Assembly (NCBI RefSeq): GCF_047496725.1
Contig: NC_132972.1
Location: 8,977,501-9,041,500 of the forward strand
Length of the DNA stretch: 64,000 bases
Direction of reading: 5' to 3'
Origin: Anoplolepis gracilipes
Taxonomy: Eukaryota > Arthropoda > Insecta > Hymenoptera > Formicidae
In this document: positions 1 through 12,651 of the stretch, piece after piece
Layout: each line of letters starts with the position of its first letter
Numbering within the stretch: the stretch's first letter is position 1
Notes under the pieces: generated by a model
Database searches by the model: none
The model's input: the letters and a program-made list of their open reading frames with translations, nothing else
Told to the model about the DNA's origin: nothing
Made by a program: the position numbers and the translations under genes

Positions 1-1777
1 AATACAAATGATTGATAAAGAACATGTTTCTGTTTTGTTTATCGCAATTGTTTAGTTTTGTCTTTAAATGTAAGCAAATGGAAATCGCGAAGTAACGATA
101 TAATAACAGTATTATGTCAGCCTAATAAGCATATCATGATCATAACAAGCATTTCCTCGATTTTATTACAAAACAATATTATAATCAACTTTTTAGTAGC
201 CTTGTTATAAGAACGTGGATTACATATCATTATTTCACCCAATATTATGAACCAATATCCAAATTAAACCAAATTACTCACACAACGAGTCAACTATTAA
301 TATCCTCAAATAATATTAATTTACATCATTTAGAAAAGAAATAATCGATTAACAACAACATTCTAAAAAATTATTATAAATGTGTTCTTTTTTTCGTTTT
401 CTTGTGCGTGTTTGGTTTATGATTAAAGTCTTATCACATAAAAGAAAAAAAAGAGAGTCCCTAATTATAAGTTATTTTTCTGATCAGTATATTTCGAAAA
501 AGTACACAAAATATTCTTTATATTCCATATCTTACAATATCCTTAAATGTTCTTTTAGAGATATTGTCTTTGGCACACATAAAGTCTTTTACAACAAATA
601 ATAATTTTTTATATGGCATTTATAAAATTTTATTTATAGTTTTTAAATTATAAGTCTTAATTTTAATAAAATTGGGTAGAAATCAAAGTTTAATTCTACA
701 CAGAAGCGGAAGCAATCATGGTTACTTTCGCTGCTTAATCGTGAATTTATTGGAAAAATGGAACTGTCAAAGTAGGTAAAATCGAGCGTCTTGTTGCTAC
801 GAACTTGAGGCATTTAATCACGTATGTAGTTCAACATCTTCTCGTTTCTCCTCGATTCTAATGATGGGGATCGTCGTGGAAAGGAGGATAGCGTGCATAT
901 ATAATATCGTGTAACATCTTCGCCATTTCGTGTGCATGACATCGTCGAAGCGGACATCGTCAGTGGAAACACGCGAAGATGCAAGGAGACATAAGGATTT
1001 CGTCGCTAAATGAGGCGCGCGTTTGGATGAGCGTCATTTTGTCTCTTTCTCGTTTGAACGAGAAATATTTCGTTAGGTAAGCTCTCGTGTTTTTTACGAT
1101 CAAATATCTTAGAATCAAATATCTTAGAATCGCTTTCCGCGGCACTTACTGGATGTGATGTGGATTTTACGGGGAAACGATCGTAATTGAACAAGCGTAA
1201 CACGTATGAAAACTACCAGTTAAACGGATGTGGTCGAGTGATCAAGTTCGAATGGATTTGAGTCAGTAAGTTCCTCAATTATATGCATAGAGATGTATGT
1301 ACTATTTAATCGCCACGAACGAATACACTGAAAGGTAATAGCGACTGATTAGCGGACTTTCATTTTTATTGTGCTAGAACAGGAATCGGGAATCTTTTAA
1401 TACCGATATGATCTCGAAATTGCAGACGTACTAAATGATTTCTATTGATATTATTCGTTTGATAATGTAAGTGCAATGATATTTCCATGTAAAATATATA
1501 ATATTTTGCAGAAAAATTTTTGCCAAAATTATACTGATTTTGCCGAAATTATACGATTTACTATATCAATTTTTATAATAAAAATTATTAGGATAGTCTA
1601 AAATGTAATACTTAACAAAAATGTGACTAACACAGATTTTAAATAAATCAGAAATCTTCTATTTCCGATTAATTTTAAATAAATTGTATATATAGAGATT
1701 TAAAAAGAGATTTATATTGAGATTTATAAAAAGTTTCTGAAGAATTTCTGTAAAAGAAAGGACAATTCGTTTGATGC
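1..1777. other. Intergenic; GC-richer island at about 700-1270
   Basis: No protein-coding gene is recognised here. Most of the stretch is AT-rich. The part from about 700 to 1270 has clearly higher GC and CpG content and two good splice-donor strings on the plus strand: TTAG|GTAAGC near 1074 and GTCA|GTAAGT near 1265. An imperfect tandem of a 15-bp unit (ATCAAATATCTTAGA-like) lies near 1100-1130. It could be a promoter with untranslated 5' exon(s) of a gene lying outside the window or of the downstream transporter. There is no open frame worth calling. Confidence 0.3.
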
Positions 1778-1780
1778 TGC

Positions 1781-2068
1781 ATATAATTTTTATAGTCAAA
1801 GATGCAATGATTTCATGTATATTAATATATTATATATTAATATATTAATTCTTAATAAAAAAATATAATAATTAATAAATAATTAATAGATGCAATGATT
1901 TCATGTATTAATATATTAATATACTATATATTAATATATTAATTATTAATTAAAAAAATATAATAATTAATAAATAATTAATAGATGCAATGACTTCATG
2001 TATTAATATATTAATATATAATATATTAATATACATGAAATCATTGCATCTTTGACTAAAAATTATAT
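1781..2068. mobile_element. Foldback MITE-like element with internal repeats
   Basis: The outer about 40 bp at 1781-1820 are repeated in inverted orientation at about 2030-2068; the shared core is GATGCAATGATTTCATGTAT. The same core recurs in direct orientation near 1889 and 1984, giving three roughly 90-bp internal repeats of AT-rich sequence. No coding capacity. The structure fits a non-autonomous terminal-inverted-repeat element that expanded internally; the family is not recognised. Confidence 0.6.
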
Positions 2069-2335
2069 TCCAACGATAAGTAAATATTTATCGTAAATTG
2101 TAAAAAATTATTAATTATATAATTATTAAAGGCAAGTCTAGAACTCTCACATTATTTTCACATAAAATTATATTGTAGCTTTGCACCTGCATATCACTTT
2201 TCAATTGATTGTTAATCTTTAAATAGTATCACATCGCATTTATCAAATTTGTTTTTTAAAGATTAATTGATAAAAATACTGAGCTCACACGTAACGTTTA
2301 AGTTATTTAATTTTTTACAAAACATCCATTTTAGC

Positions 2336-3690
2336 TTCTTTTAAAATGTTTTTAAAAATATTTTTGCTGATTCGGTAGGCATATATAGTTGACAACGCAA
2401 TTTCTAAATTGTAACGTTTCTCTTTATTATCACATTGCGCATTTACTTTCAATATTCATTAATCATAATGTATACAGTATAATATTTAAGTAGAAAATCT
2501 TACTTAATGAGTTACTATTAGCAGACAATATTTTTTAAATGTATTTTTATATTTATTATTCATTAATTATGTATTGTTCAATTTGATTGTAAAAATAATA
2601 TTTATTTAATTTATTAATTATTTATTTTATATAAAATATTCGTTTAAAATAGCAATTTAGAATAGATATTTATGTAATCCTTATAGCGAATTCGACGTAC
2701 ACGCACTGACTCTGCTCTAGTGCTGTCCCGACACGATGTGAGATGTAGAACTGTCTTCGTGTAGTCTCAAATTGCACTGTCGGCAAAGTCAGTGCAACAT
2801 TTCTTGTTCTTATTCAGTTTTTTTAGATTGTCTGAATATAAATTTATCACTGAGACAATTTTTATTTGTCGAATACAACAATCTGAATGCACTGGGATAG
2901 TGCAAACTCAATCTGAATGTGTAACACCATAAAAGTTCACATTGCAAGTGCGCATTAGTGCAAGCGGTCGACCTCGCTATTAGTTAACATTTATTTAATA
3001 TTTATATATTCACTTATTTAATATTTATACATTCACATTTACATTAATTAGCTATTTAAATGACTTAAAAAAACATTTACGTTATTTAATGTTTATTTAA
3101 TTTCTATTTTACATTTTATAAAATATCTTGTTAATATGACGTATACCATATTTTGTCAGTTTAGTTACAATTATTATTGAAAATTGTGAACGCAAAGTCC
3201 TGTTTAGTTACTTCTGCTTAATTACCTCTGGTTTTATCTATGTCGATATATAATTGGAAGTCGTTATAACATTATTTTTCCTATTATCCTTGAATAAATA
3301 TTTGCGCAATATGCTCCGCTGGCAGTGATCTTATCAATTATGTTTCTAAACGTTTTCACAAACGCGTATCCACAAATTAATGTTTACAACATACACAATT
3401 AACGCCTAACCCATTACAATTAAATGATCATTACAGGAACGTCATCACTTTACGCGATCAATTTTTATTTTTTTATTACGTCCCGAACAATACTGATTGA
3501 TTTTAAAACAAATGTTTATCAAATATTAAAAACCTATTTTTCCAAATGTTAAATTAAATAATTTTTTAATGTAGAGAGGGATTTACTCATGATTTTAAAC
3601 TTTTTAAAAATATTGTTTGCTGATTCGGTAGGCATATATAATTGACAATGCAATCTTTAAATTGCAACATTTCATTTTACTTTATTATTT
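2336..3690 (+). repeat. Pair of dispersed direct repeats (about 90 bp each)
   Basis: The segments at about 2336-2430 and 3595-3690 are diverged direct copies. Both contain TGCTGATTCGGTAGGCATAT followed by TTGACAA-GCAAT and an AAATTG-AAC-TTTC string. The sequence between them is AT-rich with no recognised gene; a GC-richer patch at about 2690-2970 has short inverted motifs around GCACTGACT/AGTCAGTGC. Origin unknown, probably an old mobile-element family. Confidence 0.5.
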
Positions 3691-4238
3691 ACTAGAAAGT
3701 AACTGATTGCTGACAACATTACGTAGACAAAATATCAGTTTATTAGTAAACTGCTCAGATAACTATGATAAACATGTGAGTTGTAAAAAAAGTTTCTCCT
3801 TAGAAAATATTTGTAATAGTTAATCCAATGTTCCACTTTTCGCACAATACAGATTACTACAACAATGGCATGTAACATGCTTTAACAAAATTTATAGACT
3901 ATTTATGCAAATATGAAATTAAGTAGTGATATTGCTACTTATAAATAATTCATCAACTGTTTATTTACATATATTCTGTATCATATGATTTGATGTCCGT
4001 ACTGAAACAGTTCATCAATTTCCACATTTCTTTTTCATTCCATTTGCAACATAAAAAACAAAAATAAAGAAATAAAAATGTACATTCCTAATCTCTTTTA
4101 TTATATTATATAAAAATAGTTTGAATTCTCTTTTCCCAATATTTTTTATTATAAATTATTCTTCGCTTTAATATAAATTGACTTTTGTTTGATAGATAAA
4201 TATAAAAATAAAATATAAATAAATACATAAATATATAC

Positions 4239-4242
<4 letters not shown>

Positions 4243-4288
<46 letters not shown>
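4243..4288. repeat. (TA)n microsatellite
   Basis: Uninterrupted TA dinucleotide tract of roughly 45 bp in AT-rich intergenic sequence. Confidence 0.9.
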
Positions 4289-4293
<5 letters not shown>

Positions 4294-4747
4294 TATACAA
4301 ATTTTATGAATAAATAAATTTGAAAGATAAACTGTATAAAGTAATAACATATACAGATAACAATTTTTTCAGATTAGTGGATCAATAATTGATTGCAAAT
4401 CTTGATAAATTAATTGCTAAGGTCTATGAAAATAACAAGTCTGAAATATCGTAGAAAAAAGTTGTAAGCTATCGGAACTGTTTCAAAAATTATTATTGCG
4501 ATAGCAAGATAAACTTCTCTATAGTTCGATTCAAAATACAAAGTAATTTTAGAAAATTTAATATTCTCCAATTTATATTAATTATGTCATTAAGGCATTT
4601 TCTGACAAAAATGATCTGAATTTTACAGAAACATACTAATTTTTTATCTACATAAGCAAATTGCGAATATAATTCATGACTGGACTTGCTTTATGATAAC
4701 TACTTAAAAATTTAAAGTTAGAACATTTCAAGAGAATTATTACCTTT

Positions 4748-4781
4748 TTAAAAGTTAATTTAAATTTATATAATAAAATTA

Positions 4782-4819
<38 letters not shown>

Positions 4820-4853
4820 TAATTTTATTATATAAATGTAAATTAACTTTTAA
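4748..4853. repeat. Near-perfect palindrome with (TA)n centre
   Basis: The left half (TTAAAAGTTAATTTA...AATAAAATTATCTA) is matched by its reverse complement on the right, around a TA tract. It can form a hairpin of about 50-bp arms. Possibly a small foldback element or a TA-tract expansion inside one. Confidence 0.65.
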
Positions 4854-7800
4854 ATATATATATATATATATTTAAAAAAAAATATATATATATATATTCA
4901 TACAAATACGACATATTATTGAAGACAAAGATATCCAATGTGTGTTCGAGATGCGTTAATAATAAAACAAAATTAATTGTAACATCACATGCTTGTGATA
5001 AATCTTATCACTTATACCGAGCAATGATGACCGAGTATGAATGGCGAAAGCTTACAATAATTAAAAATTATAAATGTATCCGTCCGTGAGATCCTTAATA
5101 TTCATTTTTTTCGCTTTAGCAAATCGGTTATATCACAGTACTCTGTGATAACAATGTTCCAGGAAGGCATGGTCGTGTACATGCAGCAGAAAAAGGAAGC
5201 TAATCGTGCGCAGACGATGTCGACAAGGCTAACTCATTGTACTCCACGCGATAAAAAGAATTTTTTCAAATCATTTAATCATTTTGTAATATGCGTATAT
5301 TCGCAATTTATGATTTTTATGTGACGAACGGGATTTGAGATAGATTTGATATATTTTAAAGCAGACTATATACATAAGAGAGGACTTATTTTCAGTGTTA
5401 AAATTTAGATTTTTAGTCATTTCTTTTATACATACACAATTGAACTTTTAGTTCGCATAAAACATAATATGTCCAATTATTGAAACGTTCTATATAAAAT
5501 AAGATGCTTGATTGATAACATAAGAATTATATGATGTATAAATGTACATACATGGGTACAATCCTGCGATCAAAATTTATATTATAGAAAAGTTCTAGCT
5601 TCGATTGTACAAAAGAAATCACTCATCATAAGTTTCACGATTATCTGGCAGTCGATATATTCAATTCGAGTCTTTTATTTGATTATTTGATACGAGAACA
5701 GATAAGAACAGGTTATCGACTACTATTCACTGGTACGGCGATCACAATGGTCAGCTGATATAATGCACGCGTGCTCCGAGCCAAACGTTAGTTCGCCTGT
5801 GATATGTGTGCATCTCACGACCTGACTGGCTCTCTCTAGAAAACCTGTGGTTCGAATTTCGAATTCGCAGCTCGATCGTTGGTAAAAAAAGTGACACGGA
5901 ATATTAAATATAGCGTAAAAATTACATTTTTGTTGGCGAGAGAGTGATAATGTATTTATATATAGATGTCTTTAACAACTTACCAGAGTTCAGAGTTTAG
6001 AAGTCAGTATAATTTTCTTATCACTTTCATGATAAGATGTCCCTTTAAAAGAGAATTGAAAATCCATATACCTAAAAAAAAACACGTTATTTATAATCTT
6101 TCTTCGTGTGAATAGCAAATTATATTCGTAAAAAAATTACGTACAATAATTTAATTTTTATTTTTTTAGTGAAACGTGGTTCACAGTACAAAATTTGAAA
6201 TGATAAACTTTCGACTCCGATGGCAGTACATTAAGTGGAATTACTCTTTCTACATTATTATTATCATTACTATACAGATTATACGCGATGAGTCTGTTGA
6301 TAAGATAACAATGGCGCAATGTTATTCAGAAGCTCTCAGTTTGTTTGAGAAGGAAAAATCGAAGATTGCGCTCGAAATCGATAGATCGTTCTACCAGTGG
6401 TTCAGTTGTATTTTTACATTCCAGTGTAAATCATCTCGCGTTGACGATTCGAGATGAAGCCGCCGCTAATAATTGGAGAAGCCGGCATTTCGTTGTTCAA
6501 AGCCTATTACCGCGCCCGGATGTTCGCAACTAACGCTTTGATAGCCCCCTCCCAGAATTAACACAGAGATGTCTGTGCGTGTGATACGCTGTATGAATTG
6601 TGCTGCTTATGTCGATGTGTGTCATCGTGATGTGTGTACCTATGTTGCAAAGCTTGCACGCTCAATTTAGATTGACAGTGAACGAGCTATCGGTGAAAAG
6701 TACGTTCTTTATCGCGAATTTTTGCAATCAAATTCGAATTTTTTTACTAGATGCTGTAAATCAGAAACGATTCACAAATTTGAAAACTGCAGACTAAAAT
6801 AATATCATATCATTATCATAACCGAGAGTAAAATATTCTATTCAAAAAGAATGTAATTCATTTAAAGTGCACAAGCGCACTGAAATTAGAACGTAATTTA
6901 AATTATATTTCTTTCATTTCTAGTATTATTTTAATTTATGGCAATCAACCTGCAGTTGCATTAAAATGAAATAATGATGGAATAAAATCGAATTCTTGAT
7001 TGTGTATACGTACGCGACACGTAATTTAATGCTTGTGTTTTTTTCCACAAATTTTTCGATCAAAATTATTGCACACATATCATGGTGTAACTGTAAATAC
7101 AATAGATCCACGGTTAGCTAAATTGTTCTGTCGAAGGTTAGCATCGTGTGGAAAGACAAGCTTGCGTCCGTCTATCACATTAACGCGTAGCAAGAATTCT
7201 GCTCTTGGACGAAATAGAAACTCGCGCCACGAACTTGTAGACTAAACTTTTTACAGGTGACCACAAAATAATAATCTGTCAATTTAACAGCGATAAATTC
7301 CGTCCGTGCGATCAGGCAACAATTGTGTTCTTCAACATCAGGTATACGAATTTAGAAACTTAGGGATGCTGAGATGACAAACGTGATCACGAAATGCAGA
7401 TTATCTGGCAAATTGATAGCGAGCAATAGCTGTTGCTCCATGCTATGGAGATTAATTTTGTGGAAGTTTTATATCGATGCGGACACAAACATCGCGTTCT
7501 TGTGTGAGACGATCTAACAACTAATGAAAAACTTGTAACGGTCGGATGCATTCTGAGCATGAGAGTCATCGAGTTCAACGGTTAAGCAAGCACGGAGACA
7601 CCTAAACATTTCATGTTCCGATATCGTTTTGTCCGTTCGTCTGACCACCGTTCAGTCGGGTATCTGCTGCTTTGACGATCTATCCATGGCGAGCCATATC
7701 GTCGCGAATCTTGTCCAGTTTAAACGATTTTGAGATACTTTACTGTATATTTATTTATGATGATTAATTAATCTTTCACATATATGTGATACTTGCTTTA

Positions 7801-7890
7801 AAATATCGTGTTAATATTATTCAATTTACAAAGCTGTCAAATGCAATAACACGTGCATTGAGTGATAGCATTTATTTATGTGAGTGCATA
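4854..7890. other. Intergenic upstream of the zinc transporter
   Basis: No recognisable protein. GC-richer stretches near 5690-5890, 6290-6660 and 7080-7700 contain only short frames without family resemblance. A TTCAGTC initiator-like string near 7650 and a candidate donor after GATCGTTG near 5881 could belong to untranslated upstream exons of the transporter that starts at 9411, but this cannot be shown from sequence alone. Confidence 0.3.
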
Positions 7891-8274
7891 TACTGGGTGT
7901 TAAAAAATTAGACCGACTTTGAAGGGAAATAGATGACGTTAAAATCAACACTTTTTATTAATATTATTTTGCTCTACGAGACGATTTGTTTTAATACTAC
8001 ATAATTAAATAGAAGATTTGTGACTTTAACAAATTAACAAAAAACAAACAATGTAAAGTGGAAAAATTAAATTATTATTTTAACCTTGATTTGAATTTTT
8101 TCACTTACATTGTTTGTTTTTTTGTTAATTTGTTAAAGTCATGACTCTCCTATTTTATTGTGTAGTATTAAAACAAAACATCGTAGAGCAAAATAATATT
8201 AATAAAAAGTACTTGTTTTAACGTTATCTATTTCCCTTCAAAGTTTGTCGGTCTAATTTTTTAACATTCTGTAT
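7891..8274. mobile_element. Foldback MITE with about 190-bp inverted arms
   Basis: The two halves are diverged reverse complements. The ends read TACTGGGTGTTAAAAAATTA on the left and, inverted, TACAGAATGTTAAAAAATTA on the right, flanked by TA. Long inverted arms, a TA target and no coding sequence fit a non-autonomous Tc1/mariner-superfamily derivative; the family assignment is inference from the TA target. Confidence 0.7.
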
Positions 8275-9410
8275 AGGTGACAATAATAAATTATAAATTA
8301 TTTTACAACTCTATATATCTAATTCTCTTTTACTAAATATACAGCCGGAATATTTTTTTTTTAATCTTGATATTAAAAAAATCAAGATTTTCATAACAGG
8401 GAAGTAAATTTGAAATCGCAATTACAGGAATGAAAAAAATCGATTAAAATCCGCATTTGATACATAGGAATACATCTAAATATTTCTGTAGTTATTTCCA
8501 TAATTACACCCCTTTATTATAAAATAAAAAGCAGGTAGTTGACATCTTATAACAAAAATAAACAAAAATAAAAATGTATATAACGAAGGATTAATTGATA
8601 TTTATTTATGAGAAATAGTCTTTATTCGCAATGTAATTTAATGACTTAAACTGAGTGCATTCGTTAGCGGTCTTATCAAACGCGATAGATTTGACTTTCC
8701 TGTTTTGTCTGTTTAAACAGCATAAAATTTGCAGATTATCTTGATGTATTGCTTGAGGAAAATCCCATAAACAACAATGTGTAATCTCTCCTCACTGAAT
8801 ATATGTTTTCTTATATATTATCTTATATATTCTTACATATATATATTATTATTATGTATATATTATTATTATTAAAAGCGTACTATTCTCTTTATCACCG
8901 ATGAAAGCAAACGTTTGACTTGAGTACTTTCAATTCGCCTGTTCAATCGTACTTTCTTTCGCACGTATTTAAACTACCATTTACACAAAAAGAAACAAAC
9001 TATAATTTAAGTAGATAATCTAATATATTCTACATATCAAGATCTAAATTAATTTTCGTTTATCCGAGTAAATATATGAGTTATTTTTGCGAATAAAAAG
9101 ATAATTTCGTTTTTTAATAATTATATTACAAAATTTTAGTTTTAAGTAAACATGCTTTTGAAGTTTTCAGAAAAAATCACAACTTTCAAAGAAAAGTCAT
9201 CTTTTCTATAGGTTTCCGAAACAAATTCTGTAAATAAATTTATGTGAGATCGAATGCAGTTGCAGATAATATGGAACGCTCGCAGTTGTTACACAGTGAT
9301 ATAGTGTAATCGTGAAAAAATATAACAGTGATTCTTTATACATCGTCGAGATATACATATATCGTCGTAGACAGTAGAAACGTTCACCACGTGACTTTGC
9401 AAGCAGGGTC
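8275..9410. other. Intergenic / 5' flank of zinc transporter
   Basis: AT-rich, no gene seen. The last about 170 bases before the ATG at 9411 are less AT-rich and lack a clear splice acceptor, so they may be 5' untranslated sequence of the transporter. Confidence 0.35.
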
Positions 9411-12400
9411 ATGGCTGTCAAAGAGTGGTTCAGAAGGCTGCAACCTGTACAGCTGTACCTGGTGCTGTTCTTTACCACAGCTTTTTTCTTAGTCGAGATT
9501 ATCGCCAGTCACGTAACACATTCGCTGACTCTACTCCTCAACGCATATCACATGCTCTGCAACATTGTGGCACTTGTCGGCTGTATCGCTTCGATCAAGG
9601 TAAATGAGAAAACCCGCAAACTTCATTTGTAAGTCTTGTTTATGAAATGACAACAACGTAATTAAGCTTTCTACTTCGTGTCTATCGCGATTTCAAATAA
9701 TTCTCCTTCACGTAATCATTAGTTTCATAAATATACAAAAAGTGAAAAATAATATAAAAGATAACTTCCTATCGTAAATCACATAAATAATATTTAATAG
9801 GCAAGAACAGATATATCATAGATTTTTCCTTTTTTGATTATTTTCGAAGAAAAATGTGAGAAAATGTAGAGCTAAAAGAATTTGCATTAATATGTGCTTT
9901 AATAAGTGAGACAATTTGTATTAATGTTTCATTCAATTTAGTGAAATATACATATATTTTACTAAATTAAAATATATGTATATTTCACTAAATTGAATGA
10001 AACATTAATACAAATTGTCTCACTTATTAAAGCACATATTAATGCAAATTCTTTTAGCTCTACATTTTCTCACATTTTTCTTCATATATATATATATATG
10101 ATTGTTCTTGTTAAAAATTGATAAAAATTGTTTACAGTATAGTTATCGAGAAAGATACAGTAATAGCAGCTGCAGTTCAGTGGGGAATTCGTCTATTTGC
10201 ATTAATGGAGAGGAACAGGGTTCTGTCACATCTTTATCAACGAAAACAAAGGTACATTCAAAGATGTCAAAACTGTTAAAGACTGTAATCTTTTCAATTT
10301 TCTCAATTTTAATAAAAGATTTTTATATAAAACTAAATTATTATTCTGCATGGAAAAAATCTTGTACTTTCTGTAAATAAATTTGTGTACTATTAAAATT
10401 TTCATGACGTAATATAAAATACTTTCTTGCAATACAAAAGCTAATTACTATCGTATATTTTGAAATTATATGATAAAAGACTAATTACAATAATTCCAAA
10501 TATATTTTATTCATTGCAAAATAAAGAAATTCGAAATAAATTTAAAAAATTCTTTAAATAAGATTAAATAAGAAGCATAAAAAAGAGATTTTTAGTAAAA
10601 ATTATATAAGAAATTTATAAATAAGAAAAATCTTTTATTTACAGCTTGCTGCAAAAACACATTGATAAATACTTGTTAATAATTCGGATGTGAAAAACTT
10701 GCTTTACAGGAATCAGTGTCAGATAGAAGAATGAAAAACACGTTCGGATGGGCAAGAATCGACATCGTCACGATGCTCGTCTGCTGCGTTTTTTTGGCAT
10801 CTTTTTGCTTCTCCTTATTAATGGAAGCGTTGCAGACATTGGTACACATTGATCACCTGGATGAAATGCATCATCCGTTTCCCGTGCTGTGCATAGGTAC
10901 TTCCGGGATACTTCTAAACGTTTTATGTTATATTTTAATTGGGGGATTCACGTTCAATCAGGGAATCTTCCTGCATGTTACTGAAAAAGGAGACGTAATA
11001 TTATGCAGGTAGGTTTTGATAGTGATTCGAATTATAAACAGTTGAAATTAAAAAAATGCACGATATGTAATTCGCATTTACAATTTAAATTATTCTTTAA
11101 ATATTTTATAATATTTTATGATTTTGTATTAATTAACATGAGATAAAGTTATATACATGTCCATATATTATTTATTTTTAAAATATAGTTAACATGTACA
11201 TATTATATATATTATATTAAATATTATATTAAATATTTTTTTAATAAGTCTTTTTATAAATAAAAACAATTCAAAACATAAAATTTTCAAAGTATTTCAT
11301 TATACATATTTATTTAATGGCAGAATATTTGTCAATATTTGAATACAAGCCGATTTCATGTATACTAATTAATAAAAAAAAAATACTAATTAATGAAATC
11401 TATATTATTGAAGTAATTGATATTTTAGGAATGTGAATTTACAAGAACCAAAGGACGGCGAGCAACAGTTGTCGGCGCAGACTAGGCGAAGTCCATTAGC
11501 AATTCCAAAAAGCCAAGGCTTTAGAGAAACGTGTAGGGATGTTCTCGGATGTGTTTTCGTCATACTAGTGTCAGTTTTAGTTTATTTTAACGATTCTGAT
11601 GTGGCCAAATACATCGATCCTGTCTTTGCTATTATTTCGTCAATTTCACTGTTCGTTCTTTGCTATCCATATAGTAAGTATATTTTTTTATAAGGTAATA
11701 AAAAAATAAGATAATGTAAAATATATACTTATTTATATAAAAAAAAACTTACAATAAGCAATTAATTAGTCTTTTTCGTTCTGCGACTAATATACTAATC
11801 CTTGGAAATAATCAGCTTTTTATTTTCTCATTATTTCTTTTTATAGTGAAAGAATCAGGCTTGATTCTACTTCAAACAATTCCGAATCATATAAACATCG
11901 ACTCTCTTAAAAGAGAGTTATTAGAAGCTTTTCCGGGGATCGTGAATGTTCATGATTTACATGTATGGCAATTAGCAGGAGAAAAAATCATTTCTACAGC
12001 ACACATCATATTTTTAGATCCAACAGTAAGGCAAACAAATTCACAAGTTAAACTAATTTATAAAATTACGTTTAATAAAAATTGCTTAATAATTTTTAGA
12101 AAAAAAAATTAATTTTCTTTAACATTTTTTAATTGAAAAAAAATATTTCCCCATTTTTTTCGATCAGGTTTATGCTAATATCACGGATCAAGTCACCGCC
12201 TTTTTTGTCGAAATGGGCATTACCCAGGTTACTATACAGCCAGAATTTTATAAGGTACATAGGATATATTTCTTTAATACTTGATCTTTCTATCTTTAAA
12301 AACACTTTATCGAATAATGATATATGACACCAGATGAAGCCGAATATGGAGAAAACTGATTGTCTGATTCGTTGTCATGGAGAATACTGCAGTTCCTCCC

Positions 12401-12651
12401 AATGTTGCTCGCGGGAAAACTTCTTGGAGGATGTGTCGGAGAAGAACATGCACGCGATCAGTAGAAAGTATGACAAAAAGGAGATAATACCAGCTACTGC
12501 AATTAGTTTGGAGAAATTTACTAATTATACGGAAGAACCCCTAGTGCGGACTGCCAAAAGCGATCCGAGAGCAGAAAGTTCGAGTTCAGAAAAATCTGCA
12601 CACGATTCGACAAATGAAAACACATCTGGTTTGAATAGCGAGCAAGTATAA
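9411..12651 (+). CDS. ZnT1-type zinc transporter (SLC30A family), variant transport site
   Basis: Cation diffusion facilitator of about 476 aa, expected to export zinc across the plasma membrane. Exons: 9411-9599, 10138-10251, 10710-11008, 11429-11673, 11847-12025, 12168-12254, 12334-12651; all junctions are GT-AG and keep frame. Six membrane spans are visible (about 13-33, 38-60, then one pair each in exons 3 and 4). NTFGWARIDIV before TM3 and the C-terminal VHDLHVWQLAGEKIISTAHI are hallmarks of ZnT1. The classical TM2 HxxxD is HxxxN (H47, N51) and the TM5 HxxxD is ExxxD (E234, D238). The long histidine loop of ZnT1 is absent, but HIDHLDEMHH sits between TM3 and TM4. The TM2-TM3 loop has a Ser-rich insert (exon 2). 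The C-terminal tail (exon 7) is hydrophilic with Cys pairs. An intact gene, not a pseudogene; which ZnT1-like paralogue it is remains uncertain. Confidence 0.88.
9846..10083. mobile_element. Palindromic MITE in intron 1 of the zinc transporter
   Basis: A nearly perfect inverted repeat of 238 bp centred near 9965: the left arm runs from GAAGAAAAATGTGAG to TATATTTTACTAAAT, and the right arm is its reverse complement ending TTTTTCTTC. The very high arm identity suggests a recent insertion. It ends only about 50 bp before the exon 2 acceptor. Confidence 0.75.

Noticed and set aside
4168..4350. Open frame of 60 codons on the minus strand
   Set aside because: It is a translation of a TA microsatellite (IYIYIY) with no coding character.
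5845..5880. GGTTCGAAT string resembling a tRNA B box
   Set aside because: No partner A box or cloverleaf arms could be built around it.
6176..6797. Several 60-90 codon plus-strand frames
   Set aside because: Overlapping frames in different phases, no splice-consistent continuation and no family resemblance.
10102..10432. Longer frames around exon 2 of the zinc transporter
   Set aside because: Read-through of intron sequence on both sides; only 10138-10251 is flanked by proper splice sites and keeps the frame.
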